Source: Mucilaginibacter roseus (GTDB taxonomy: Bacteria; Bacteroidota; Bacteroidia; Sphingobacteriales; Sphingobacteriaceae). Taken from it: 64,000 nucleotides of DNA. Of this stretch, positions 1 to 9,864 are shown one piece after another. Within the stretch, counting starts at the first letter, position 1. Each line of letters opens with the position of its first letter. The stretch spans positions 124,001-188,000 of the forward strand of contig NZ_JAJPWV010000006.1 of the NCBI RefSeq assembly GCF_021215455.1, read 5' to 3'. The translations under genes and the position numbers were made by a program. The notes under the pieces are model-generated. The model saw only the letters and a list, made by a program, of their open reading frames with translations. It was not told where the DNA came from and did not search any database.

Positions 1-110
1 CTGTCCTGCTCAAACAGCATTTTACGTACAAACTTTGGCAAAAAACGCATTTGCGCAAAGGCAGGTTGCAGGCCCATGATCAGCATGAGCGCTATAAAAA
101 CTCTTTTCAT
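1..110 (-). CDS. Exported protein, N-terminus only (truncated by window edge)
   Basis: The minus strand from the ATG at 108-110 reads without a stop to the window edge for about 36 codons. It begins with Lys-Arg, a hydrophobic stretch (VFIALMLIMGLQ) and an Ala-Phe-Ala-Gln cleavage site, so it is a Sec signal peptide. The following residues (RFLPKFVRKMLFEQD) resemble the start of some Bacteroidota D15/BamA-like surface antigens, but this is only an impression from a very short piece. A TAnnTTTG element lies upstream on the same strand. It is divergent from the deoxyhypusine-synthase-like gene. Confidence 0.6.
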   Translation of the reverse strand, partial: MKRVFIALMLIMGLQPAFAQMRFLPKFVRKMLFEQD

Positions 111-138
111 CAGTAAAGATAAAGACGCCGCTAAGATG

Positions 139-146
139 CAAATTTA
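139..146 (-). promoter_or_regulatory. Promoter -7 element TAAATTTG for the truncated minus-strand gene
   Basis: Read on the minus strand the octamer matches the Bacteroidota -7 consensus TAnnTTTG. It ends 28 nt before the ATG at 110. No convincing -33 TTG box was found. Confidence 0.45.
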
Positions 147-264
147 TTATAACAGCAAAACCTTGTTTTGTTTTAAGGGTTGCTTAAAATGATGTTATCA
201 TTATAATACGAAACTGCTTTGGGCGGAATTCAGAATTTTAAAATACGCATCTCAACAAAATAGC

Positions 265-272
265 TACTTTTG
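265..272 (+). promoter_or_regulatory. Promoter -7 element TACTTTTG for the deoxyhypusine-synthase-like gene
   Basis: It matches TAnnTTTG and ends 23 nt before the ATG at 296, giving a predicted leader of roughly 17 nt. The -33 box is not clear. Confidence 0.5.
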
Positions 273-295
273 CAAAAAATTAACAAGTAACCATC

Positions 296-1279
296 ATGAG
301 TACAGAAGCAAGAGGCCCGATATCTCAGTTTATCGAGAAGAATTACCTGCATTTTAATGCTGCGGCATTAGTTGATGCCGCTAAAGGATATGAAACCCAT
401 TTAACCGAAGGCGGTAAAATGATGGTTACCCTTGCCGGCGCCATGAGTACTGCCGAGCTGGGTATTTCGCTGGCTGAAATGATCCGTCAGAATAAAATAG
501 ATATAATATCATGCACAGGAGCCAACCTTGAAGAGGATATCATGAACCTGGTAGCGCACTCGCACTACAAGCGTGTACCTAATTACCGCGATCTGAGTCC
601 GCAGGATGAGTGGGACTTGTTAGAGAACCATTATAACCGCGTTACCGATACCTGCATACCCGAAGAAGAAGCTTTCCGCCGTTTGCAAAAGCACATCCAC
701 AAAATATGGAAAGATGCTGATACCGCCGGCGAGCGCTACTTTCCACATGAGTACATGTATAAGATATTGCTGAGCGGCGAGCTGGAACAATATTACGAGA
801 TCGACCCTAAAAACTCATGGATGCTGGCAGCTGCTGAAAAGAACCTGCCGATTGTCGTACCTGGATGGGAAGACTCAACCATGGGTAACATCTTTGCCTC
901 ATACGTAATCAAGAATGAAATTAAGGCCACTACCATGAAGAGTGGTATTGAGTATATGGCCTGGCTGGCTGATTGGTATGTAAAGAACTCCGAAGGTAAA
1001 GGCATTGGCTTTTTTCAGATTGGTGGCGGTATAGCGGGCGATTTCCCGATATGTGTAGTGCCGATGCTTTACCAGGATATGGAAATGGAAAACATACCAT
1101 TCTGGAGCTACTTCTGCCAGATATCTGACTCAACCACTTCATACGGTTCATACTCAGGCGCAGTACCTAACGAGAAGATCACCTGGGGTAAGCTGGATAT
1201 CAACACGCCGAAATTCATTGTAGAGTCTGACGCGACGATTGTTGCGCCATTGATTTTTGCGTGGATATTAAAACAATAA
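296..1279 (+). CDS. Deoxyhypusine synthase family protein
   Basis: A 327-residue protein of the deoxyhypusine synthase (DHS) fold, an NAD-dependent spermidine aminobutyl-transferase family. Visible family features are MVTLAGAMSTAELG near the N-terminus, SCTGANLEED (NAD-binding region), the glycine-rich FFQIGGGIAGDFPI stretch near residues 240-255, and ITWGKLD, whose Lys299 aligns with the catalytic lysine of eukaryotic DHS (motif SWGK). Bacteria lack eIF5A, so the real acceptor cannot be protein hypusination as in eukaryotes; a polyamine such as putrescine (homospermidine-type product) is an inference. It is monocistronic, between its own promoter and a strong terminator at 1348-1371. The start is the first ATG after the promoter. 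Confidence 0.85.
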   Translation: MSTEARGPISQFIEKNYLHFNAAALVDAAKGYETHLTEGGKMMVTLAGAMSTAELGISLAEMIRQNKIDIISCTGANLEEDIMNLVAHSHYKRVPNYRDLSPQDEWDLLENHYNRVTDTCIPEEEAFRRLQKHIHKIWKDADTAGERYFPHEYMYKILLSGELEQYYEIDPKNSWMLAAAEKNLPIVVPGWEDSTMGNIFASYVIKNEIKATTMKSGIEYMAWLADWYVKNSEGKGIGFFQIGGGIAGDFPICVVPMLYQDMEMENIPFWSYFCQISDSTTSYGSYSGAVPNEKITWGKLDINTPKFIVESDATIVAPLIFAWILKQ

Positions 1280-1347
1280 ACAAAAAATCAAAAATGATTT
1301 TTATCAACCCGAGGGGTGTTTATTAATACTCATAATAAAAAAACGTT

Positions 1348-1371
1348 AAAACGGCTTCAAAAAGCCGTTTT
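1348..1371 (+). terminator. Rho-independent terminator
   Basis: A perfect 10-bp stem (AAAACGGCTT / AAGCCGTTTT) with a CAAA loop runs into a T-rich tail. It closes the DHS-like transcript about 70 nt after its stop codon. Confidence 0.85.
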
Positions 1372-1416
1372 TTATCTTGTTTAGAACGATTATAAATTGT
1401 TGATAACTGTCATTTC

Positions 1417-1450
1417 TTTGTCAGCCATACTGTAATAAATTTTACTTTTG
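1417..1450 (+). promoter_or_regulatory. Promoter of the act-cox operon (TTTG ... TACTTTTG)
   Basis: TTTG at 1417-1420 and TACTTTTG at 1443-1450 are separated by 22 nt, close to the Bacteroidota arrangement of a -33 TTG box and a -7 TAnnTTTG box. The leader to the actA ATG at 1534 would be about 75 nt. Confidence 0.6.
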
Positions 1451-1533
1451 TGGCTGTAAAAATTGGATAAACGGCACTAAACGCCGCCGGTTTTTAAAAT
1501 ATTAATAAATATAATTCAGCATAAACACGCTTT

Positions 1534-2796
1534 ATGAGAAATATCTCATTACTATTTAAACAATTTTCGAGAACGGTTTTACTGCTTGCGGGCCTTACAG
1601 CGCTGACCACTGCGGCCAACGCTCAGGGCGATCCGGCAAAGGGTGAAACTATTTTTAAAGCCAAGTGTACTGCCTGTCACAAGATCGAGTCGAAGCTGGT
1701 AGGTCCGGCTTTGGGTCCACAGATCACTTCGGAAACTGACGATGCGTACCTGATCAAGTGGATACAGAACAGCCAGGCGCTGGTTGCTGCTAAAAATCCT
1801 AAAGCGGTTAAGATCTACAATGAGTACAATCAGATCCCGATGACGGCTTTCCCCGAGCTGTCTGACGCTGATGTTACTGACATTATCGCTTACGCCCGTG
1901 CAGAACAGAAGAAACTTACTGAAGGCGGTGGTGATAAAAAGACCGAAGCGCCTGCCGAAACCGGCCCAAGCAGCCTGCTGATTTGGGGTTTGATTGGCGT
2001 TATCGTTATCGCATTTATCGTTATCCTGGTATTGAACAAGGTAATCGGCACTTTAGAGCGCCTGTTACTTAAAAACAAAAACCTGGTAATTGATGAAGAG
2101 CCTGAAGTTGAAGGCGAGCCTGTTGACCGCTTAGCCGGCATCAAAAAACTGGCAAAAAATAAAAAGCTGGTATTCTTCGTAGTGCTTTGCGGCGCTATCG
2201 CGATGGGTAGCTGGAGCTGGGTAACCATGTGGAATACCAACATGCACCAGGGTTACCAACCGGTTCAGCCTATTAAATACTCGCACGAGCTGCACGCCGG
2301 CGCCATGAAGATTGATTGCCAGTACTGCCACTCAGGAGCGTACAAATCAAAAAATGCATCAATTCCGTCGCTTAACGTTTGTATGAACTGCCACAAGGTG
2401 GTTAAGACGGAATCGCCGGAAATACACAAAATTTACGATGCCCTGGGTTACGATCCGGATAAAGGTACTTACGATACCACTAAGGCTAAGCCTATCCAGT
2501 GGGTGCGCATACACAACCTGCCTGACTTTGCTTACTTCAACCACTCACAACACGTAGTAGTTGGCGGTGTTAAATGTCAGCAATGCCACGGCCCTATCGA
2601 AACCATGTCTGAAGTTTACCAGTACTCGCCACTAACCATGAAATGGTGTATACAGTGCCACAAACGTACCGAGGTTAACTTTAAAGGCAACGCGTATTAT
2701 GATAAGATGACTCAGGTGCATGACATGATCAAAAAAGGTCAGAAAGTATCTGCAGCCGTAATGGGTGGTTTAGAGTGCTCTAAGTGCCACTATTAA
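1534..2796 (+). CDS. actA: Alternative complex III subunit ActA, multihaem cytochrome c with extra N-terminal monohaem domain
   Basis: A 420-residue protein carrying six CxxCH c-haem sites: C45TACH, C262QYCH, C283MNCH, C348QQCH, C372IQCH and C415SKCH. After a signal peptide ending near residue 30 comes a cytochrome c-like domain holding the first haem (about 31-130), a membrane helix near 148-170, a second helix near 213-233, and the pentahaem ActA region. ActA carries electrons from quinol oxidation in the quinol:cytochrome c oxidoreductase that replaces the bc1 complex in many Bacteroidota. It is the first gene of the operon, 44 nt before actB. The monohaem N-terminal domain is an addition to the pentahaem description of ActA and might pass electrons toward the oxidase (inference). 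Confidence 0.92.
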   Translation: MRNISLLFKQFSRTVLLLAGLTALTTAANAQGDPAKGETIFKAKCTACHKIESKLVGPALGPQITSETDDAYLIKWIQNSQALVAAKNPKAVKIYNEYNQIPMTAFPELSDADVTDIIAYARAEQKKLTEGGGDKKTEAPAETGPSSLLIWGLIGVIVIAFIVILVLNKVIGTLERLLLKNKNLVIDEEPEVEGEPVDRLAGIKKLAKNKKLVFFVVLCGAIAMGSWSWVTMWNTNMHQGYQPVQPIKYSHELHAGAMKIDCQYCHSGAYKSKNASIPSLNVCMNCHKVVKTESPEIHKIYDALGYDPDKGTYDTTKAKPIQWVRIHNLPDFAYFNHSQHVVVGGVKCQQCHGPIETMSEVYQYSPLTMKWCIQCHKRTEVNFKGNAYYDKMTQVHDMIKKGQKVSAAVMGGLECSKCHY

Positions 2797-2840
2797 TATC
2801 AGAGATTTAAAACTTAGCAATTACAGTTTATATAGCTTAA

Positions 2841-5800
2841 ATGGATAGCAATAAAAAATACTGGAAAGGTTTAGAAGAGCTAAACAGAACGCCGGAATTT
2901 GTTGAGAAAAACAAGCATGAGTTTGCTGAGCCGCTTCCGATTGAGGAAGTGTTGAGCGGTGCAGGCCTTGCCTCAAGAACTCCGCGCCGTGATTTCCTTA
3001 AAGCGCTGGGCTTTGGTGTGGGTGCCGTAACACTGGCTGCCTGCCAAAAAGTTCCTGTTCATAAATCAATACCATACCTTATAAAACCAGAGGAGGTAAC
3101 TCCGGGTGTGGCTAACTACTATACATCAACTTACAATGGCCACGCCATCCTGGTTAAAACCCGTGAAGGCCGCCCTATTAAAGTTGAAGGTAACCCTGGC
3201 GACCTTTTAGCCGGCGGTGGTTTGAGCGCGCAGGCGCAGGCATCAGTACTTGACCTGTATGATACCAATCGCCTTAAAGATCCGCAAATGGACGGTGGCG
3301 ATGCAGGCTGGGATGCCATTGATAGTTTTGTAAAACAACAGCTTGCGGCAGCGCAGGCTGGCGGCAAAAAAATCCGCATTATCAGTTCAACTGTACACAG
3401 CCCATCAACGCAAGCGGTTATCAATGATTTCGTAGCTAAATATCCGGCTGCGGCACATATTAACTACGACGCTTTTTCATACACAGGTATTATACAGGCT
3501 AACCAGCAAAGCTTTGGTAAAGCGGTATTGCCACACTATAACTTTGACAAAGCTGACGTAATTGTTAGCGTTGGTGCCGACTTCCTGGGTTCATGGATAT
3601 CAGGCGAGGAGTTCACCAAACAATACGTATCTAACCGTGGCAGCAAGGCGCTTGAGTCTAAAAAAATGTCGCGCCACATCCAGTTTGAAAGCGGCATGAG
3701 TATCACCGGTACTAACGCCGATGCCCGTATCCCTGTAAAAGTATCTGAAGAAGGTTTAGTACTGATAGCTTTATACAATGCAATTTCAGGCACTACACTG
3801 CCGGGTACCAAAAAACTGGAGAATGCTAAAGCTGCTACAGCAGTTACACTTGCCGCTAAAGAGTTGCTTGCCGCTAAAGGTAAAGCGCTTGTGGTGGCAG
3901 GTTCAAACGAGGTAGCTAATCAGGTTGTTGCAAATGCTATCAACACTTTGTTAGGCAGCTATGGTGCTACTATTGATCTGGATAATCCATCAAACCAATA
4001 CAAAGGTAACGATGCACAATTCGTAGCCTTTTTAAATGAAGCAAAACGCGGCGAAGTTGGTGCAGCCATCTTCCTGAACGCTAACCCTGCTTATGATTAT
4101 TTCAATACTAAAGAAGTAAAAGAAGCATTAAGCAAAATAAAGCTCAAAGTTTCTTTCGCCGGACAGAAGGATGAAACTGCTGATCTGTGTACTGTTATAG
4201 CGCCAAACCACCACTACCTGGAGTCGTGGGGTGATGATAGCGCTGTATCAGGTTACTACACCATCATGCAGCCAACTATCAACCCGGTATATAACACACG
4301 CCAGGCTGAGCAAAGCTTGCTTATCTGGAGCGAGAATGCTACTACTGATTATTACGCTTACGTTCGTAATAACTGGATCAGCAACCTGCTTACTTTAGGC
4401 GGTCTGTCAGGCCAAAGTGGTTGGGAAACTTTGTTACAAACCGGTTTTGTTAAAGTAGCTCCAAAAGCTGCCGCGCCGGTTGCTAACGCTGCAAACGTTG
4501 GTGCTGCTGCCCAGTTAGTAGCTGCAAACAGTGCAAAACTTGCGGCCAGCGGTGATGATAAAGTGGAAGTTCAGCTTTACCTGAATACTGCTATAGGTGA
4601 TGGCAGCTATGCCAATAACCCATGGTTACAGGAGTTGCCTGATCCGGTATCAAAAGTTACCTGGGATAACTATGCCGCCCTTGCGCCAAAACATGCTGAA
4701 AAGCTTGGTGTTGAAGAAGGTGATGTAGTTAAAATTGAAGCAAACGGCTACTCGGTTGAGTTACCGGTACTATTACAACCAGGCCAGGCTCAGGGCACAG
4801 TGTCAATAGCCGTTGGTTATGGCCGTACACACTCAGGCCTTGTAGGTAACAGCGTAGGTAAAAACGCTTATCCTTTCGCCAGCTTCAGCAACGGTACTGT
4901 TGGTAAAACACTGGTAGCTACTATTTCAAAAACAGGTGACGTATCACCACTTGCGCAAACACAAACACACCATTCATACGAAGGCCGTGATGTTATCCGC
5001 GAGGTATCATTAAAGGAATATCTGAAAGACCCTGCCGCAGGTACCGACCACGGTAAGGAGCATAAAACATACGATCTGTGGGAAGCGCATGAGCGCCCGG
5101 TTTACGACTGGAAAATGGCCATCGATCTTAACGCATGTACCGGTTGCGGTGCTTGTATTGTTGCCTGCAGCGCCGAGAACAACATTCCGGTTGTAGGTAA
5201 AGATGAAGTTCGCCGCCGCCGTGAGATGCACTGGATCCGTATTGACCGTTACTACAGCTACGAGAAAAACGGTAAGGCTGAAGCTGACGAGGAAACCGGT
5301 ATGGTTACCAAAGAAAAGCAGATTGCCGAGCTGGATAACTTGGATTACGTAACCGTGGTACACCAGCCAATGCTTTGCCAGCATTGCGATCACGCTCCGT
5401 GCGAAACGGTGTGCCCGGTATTGGCTACCGTACACTCATCAGAAGGTTTAAACCAGATGGCTTACAACCGTTGCGTAGGTACACGTTACTGCGCTAACAA
5501 CTGCCCTTATAAAGTTCGCCGCTTTAACTGGTTTAACTACTGGAACGATTCACGTTTTGATAACTACCTGCAAAATGAGCATACTCAACTGGTGTTAAAC
5601 CCTGACGTTACTACCCGTTTCCGCGGTGTAATGGAGAAATGCTCAATGTGCGTACAACGTATACAAGCTGGTAAACTGAAAGCTAAAATTGAAAAACGCC
5701 CGCTTACTGACGGCGAAATCAAAGTGGCTTGCCAGCAAACCTGTACAGCAAACGCCATCATATTCGGTAATGCTAATGATCCTAACTCAGAGCTTTCAAA

Positions 5801-5909
5801 AGCACTTAAGAGCGAAAGAACTTACTACGTGTTACAGGAGCTTAACGTACAGCCGGGTATTGGTTACCAGGTTAAAGTTAGGAACACTATTGAAAACGAA
5901 TTAGCTTAA
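2841..5909 (+). CDS. actB: Alternative complex III subunit ActB, molybdopterin-oxidoreductase-like iron-sulfur protein
   Basis: A 1022-residue periplasmic subunit. Near residues 48-68 it has a Tat-like signal, TPRRDFLKALGFGVG, followed by a Cys that could be lipidated. Residues about 70-700 form the molybdopterin-oxidoreductase-like region, which in known Act complexes holds no molybdenum. The C-terminal ferredoxin-like part carries cysteine clusters: C766TGCGACIVAC, CQHCDHAPCETVCP, the CANNCPYKVRRFNW segment, and CSMCVQRI with a later CQQTC. That suits several [4Fe-4S]/[3Fe-4S] clusters that shuttle electrons to ActA. Its place between actA and the NrfD-like actC supports the call. Confidence 0.93.
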   Translation: MDSNKKYWKGLEELNRTPEFVEKNKHEFAEPLPIEEVLSGAGLASRTPRRDFLKALGFGVGAVTLAACQKVPVHKSIPYLIKPEEVTPGVANYYTSTYNGHAILVKTREGRPIKVEGNPGDLLAGGGLSAQAQASVLDLYDTNRLKDPQMDGGDAGWDAIDSFVKQQLAAAQAGGKKIRIISSTVHSPSTQAVINDFVAKYPAAAHINYDAFSYTGIIQANQQSFGKAVLPHYNFDKADVIVSVGADFLGSWISGEEFTKQYVSNRGSKALESKKMSRHIQFESGMSITGTNADARIPVKVSEEGLVLIALYNAISGTTLPGTKKLENAKAATAVTLAAKELLAAKGKALVVAGSNEVANQVVANAINTLLGSYGATIDLDNPSNQYKGNDAQFVAFLNEAKRGEVGAAIFLNANPAYDYFNTKEVKEALSKIKLKVSFAGQKDETADLCTVIAPNHHYLESWGDDSAVSGYYTIMQPTINPVYNTRQAEQSLLIWSENATTDYYAYVRNNWISNLLTLGGLSGQSGWETLLQTGFVKVAPKAAAPVANAANVGAAAQLVAANSAKLAASGDDKVEVQLYLNTAIGDGSYANNPWLQELPDPVSKVTWDNYAALAPKHAEKLGVEEGDVVKIEANGYSVELPVLLQPGQAQGTVSIAVGYGRTHSGLVGNSVGKNAYPFASFSNGTVGKTLVATISKTGDVSPLAQTQTHHSYEGRDVIREVSLKEYLKDPAAGTDHGKEHKTYDLWEAHERPVYDWKMAIDLNACTGCGACIVACSAENNIPVVGKDEVRRRREMHWIRIDRYYSYEKNGKAEADEETGMVTKEKQIAELDNLDYVTVVHQPMLCQHCDHAPCETVCPVLATVHSSEGLNQMAYNRCVGTRYCANNCPYKVRRFNWFNYWNDSRFDNYLQNEHTQLVLNPDVTTRFRGVMEKCSMCVQRIQAGKLKAKIEKRPLTDGEIKVACQQTCTANAIIFGNANDPNSELSKALKSERTYYVLQELNVQPGIGYQVKVRNTIENELA

Positions 5910-5935
5910 TTATTACAAAAGAGATATAAATATAT

Positions 5936-7410
<1,475 letters not shown>

Positions 7411-7411
<1 letters not shown>

Positions 7412-7947
7412 TGAGCAGCACTAAATTTATATTAGGTCATTTTGACGATCCGGATGATATGATGCACGGGATCGAGAAGCTACAAAAAAACAGCATCCCT
7501 ATTTATGATGTGTATACGCCTATGCCTATACACGGTATTGAAGCTAAGTTGGGTGTAAAAGAGTCACGTTTGGGTTATGCCGCATTTTGCTTTGGCTGCC
7601 TGGGTGCCTCTGTAATATTCAGCATTGTTTATTATACTTTGGTGCATGACTGGCCGATGAACATCGGTGGTAAGCCAAACTTCCCAATGCCGGTGTTTGT
7701 ACCGTTCACTTTTGAGTGGACTATTCTTTGGACAGCGTTTGGTATGGTGTTTACTTTTTTTGCTGCTACACACCTGTTCCCGGGCCGCGCTCCGCGTGTA
7801 ATGGACTTCCGCGCTACTGACGACCGTTTTATCATCGCCGTTGACGCTAAGGGTAACATTCCGCATGAGGATATCACCAATTTATTAAAAGAAGCTGGAG
7901 CTGTTGAAATTAAGCATAACGAAAGGAAGTATGTTAGCTATGAATAA
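7411..7947 (+). CDS. actD: Alternative complex III subunit ActD (DUF3341)
   Basis: A 178-residue protein with a soluble N-terminal region (KFILGHFDDPDDMMHGIEKL), two membrane helices near residues 55-75 and 95-120, and a short C-terminal cytoplasmic domain ending in EDITNLLKEAGAVEIKHNE. This is the DUF3341 layout of ActD, which packs against ActC and ActF. It overlaps actC by one base at its start and actE by eight bases at its end. Confidence 0.9.
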
Positions 7948-8515
7948 AATTAAGATATTGGGTATAACCGCCATTTCTATCGCTGCATCTATATTAGTTA
8001 CCTCATGCAGAGATAAGAGAAGTACCGGTTGGGAATATGCTCCCAATATGTACAGGCACATAGCCTATGATCCTGATCAGGCTAACCCTAACTTTGCTGA
8101 TGGTAAAACAGCACAGGTACCGCCAAAGGGTACTATCCCAGTAGGTTTTACCCGTTTTGATTTCCCTAATGACAGGGGTGGTTACGATAGCGCGAGTGTT
8201 GTGGCTAAAAACCCGTTACCGGCTAACAAAAAGAATTTTGAAGATGGTAAAGTACTATATGAGCACTTTTGCTCGCCATGCCACGGCAAAACAGGCCAGG
8301 GTGATGGTTTAGTGGTATCGCACGGTTATCCGGCGCCGCCATCGTACTCAAAAGGCCAGTCATCACGTGGTGGTGCCATGAAAGACCTTACCGATGGTAA
8401 AATTTATCATACAATCACTTACGGTGTAAACGCAATGGGTTCTTACGCTTCGCAACTGTCGCCGCAGGAGCGCTGGAAAGTAGTAGCCTATGTTCACCAT
8501 TTACAAACTTTATAA
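7940..8515 (+). CDS. actE: Alternative complex III subunit ActE, monohaem cytochrome c lipoprotein
   Basis: A 191-residue protein with a lipoprotein signal (ILVTSC then RDKR) and a single c-haem site C111SPCH with later methionines as possible distal ligands (NAMGSYASQL). ActE is the monohaem electron-exit subunit of the complex. The ATG at 7940 is preferred because GAAAGGAAG lies about 10 nt upstream and the lipobox is then well placed; an in-frame ATG at 7931 sits too close to that purine run, and one at 7904 would lie deep inside actD. The start overlaps the actD stop by eight bases. Confidence 0.9.
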   Translation: MNKIKILGITAISIAASILVTSCRDKRSTGWEYAPNMYRHIAYDPDQANPNFADGKTAQVPPKGTIPVGFTRFDFPNDRGGYDSASVVAKNPLPANKKNFEDGKVLYEHFCSPCHGKTGQGDGLVVSHGYPAPPSYSKGQSSRGGAMKDLTDGKIYHTITYGVNAMGSYASQLSPQERWKVVAYVHHLQTL

Positions 8516-8527
8516 TACTTTATATTA

Positions 8528-9814
8528 ATGGGTACTCATACAAGTATTGACGAACGATACGAATTTTCAGGTAAAATAAGAACCTGGAGTTTAATAGCCA
8601 TAGTTATTGGTGTGGTGGGAGTTGCCTACGGTTTTCTGGCCGGTGGCGATTCAGTACAGCGCACGTTCAGTAACCTATTGCTTATGAGCTATTACTTTGC
8701 GTGTGTATGTACAGCCGCTGTGTTCTTTTTAGCTTACCAGTATGTGGCTCAGGCCGGCTGGTCAGCATCAATACTGCGTGTACCACAGGCTATTGCCAAA
8801 GTATTACCAATTGCGGCAGTAATATTAATTATAGTAGCTGCAGCAGGCTTGTTCACTACACATAAGGTAATAAATGAAGAAGGCCACGAAGAAGTGATGC
8901 CTTATTTATATGGCCACTGGGCAGCTCACGGATTGACCGACCCTAAAAGTGAGCACTATGATGCGCTTATCGCCGGAAAGTCAGCGTTCCTCAACGTTCC
9001 GTTCTTCTTTATCGTAATAGTAGGCTTAACCTTTTTATACTCATTGTTTGGCCACCTGCTGGTTAAATATTCAACCAATGAGGATGAGTTGGGTGGTATG
9101 TTCAACTACAACAAAAGCTTCAAAATGTCATGCATATTTTTGGTGATATTCGGTTTTACCTTCCCGATCTTCGCTTTTGATGCGGTGATGTCTCTTGAGG
9201 CGCACTGGTTTTCAACCATGTTTGGCTGGTACAACCTGGCTGCAATGCACGTAAGCGGTTTAGCGGTAATCACCCTGATTGTATTGTACCTGCGTAACAA
9301 AGGTTACATGCAATGGGTTACCGAAAACCACCTGCATGATTTAGGTAAACTGATGTTCGCCTTCTCTATCTTCTGGACATATGTTTGGTTCTCTCAGTTC
9401 TTCCTGATCTGGTACGCCAATATGCCCGAAGAAACTGTTTACTTTTACAAACGTTGGGAGCCTGAATACAAATGGTGGTTCTGGTTAAACATCGTGTTGA
9501 ACTTTTTAGCACCGTTATTATTGTTAATGTCTCGTGATGCTAAGCGTTTAGGCGGCAGGTTAAAGCTAACCGCTATTGTTATCCTGATCGGCCACTGGTT
9601 AGATTTCTACCTGATGGTAATGCCGGGTACTATTCACCGTCATCCGGGCCATGAGGTTCACATATGGGATATGTACGGCATCCAGGAAATATTTATCGCT
9701 GTAGGTTTTGTTGGTTTGCTTACTTTCTTCACGTTCAACTCGTTAAGCAAGTTCAAATCGTTGCTTCCTAAAAAACATCCGTTCATTGAGGAGAGCTTAC
9801 ACCACCACATATAA
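8528..9814 (+). CDS. actF: Alternative complex III subunit ActF, second NrfD-like membrane protein
   Basis: A 428-residue polytopic protein with about ten predicted helices, homologous in layout to ActC but shorter. The first helix starts near residue 18 (IRTWSLIAIVIGVVGVAYGF). In known Act structures ActF resembles ActC and is a candidate for proton transfer. It begins 12 nt after actE and ends 50 nt before ctaC; a promoter-like TAACTTTG lies in that gap, so the oxidase genes may also be transcribed separately. Confidence 0.9.
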   Translation: MGTHTSIDERYEFSGKIRTWSLIAIVIGVVGVAYGFLAGGDSVQRTFSNLLLMSYYFACVCTAAVFFLAYQYVAQAGWSASILRVPQAIAKVLPIAAVILIIVAAAGLFTTHKVINEEGHEEVMPYLYGHWAAHGLTDPKSEHYDALIAGKSAFLNVPFFFIVIVGLTFLYSLFGHLLVKYSTNEDELGGMFNYNKSFKMSCIFLVIFGFTFPIFAFDAVMSLEAHWFSTMFGWYNLAAMHVSGLAVITLIVLYLRNKGYMQWVTENHLHDLGKLMFAFSIFWTYVWFSQFFLIWYANMPEETVYFYKRWEPEYKWWFWLNIVLNFLAPLLLLMSRDAKRLGGRLKLTAIVILIGHWLDFYLMVMPGTIHRHPGHEVHIWDMYGIQEIFIAVGFVGLLTFFTFNSLSKFKSLLPKKHPFIEESLHHHI

Positions 9815-9831
9815 ATATTGTTAACTTTGCA

Positions 9832-9839
9832 CTCAAACT
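9832..9839 (+). promoter_or_regulatory. Internal promoter -7 element TAACTTTG before ctaC
   Basis: It matches TAnnTTTG in the 50-nt gap between actF and ctaC and ends 25 nt before the ctaC ATG. No -33 box is obvious, so an internal start is a proposal. Confidence 0.4.
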
Positions 9840-9864
9840 ACAGAATACCAAACAAAGCAGTAAA

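Noticed and set aside
2841..5909. ActB molybdopterin domain with no sign of a molybdenum ligand
   Set aside because: Known Act complexes have a molybdopterin-like domain without the cofactor; this is expected.
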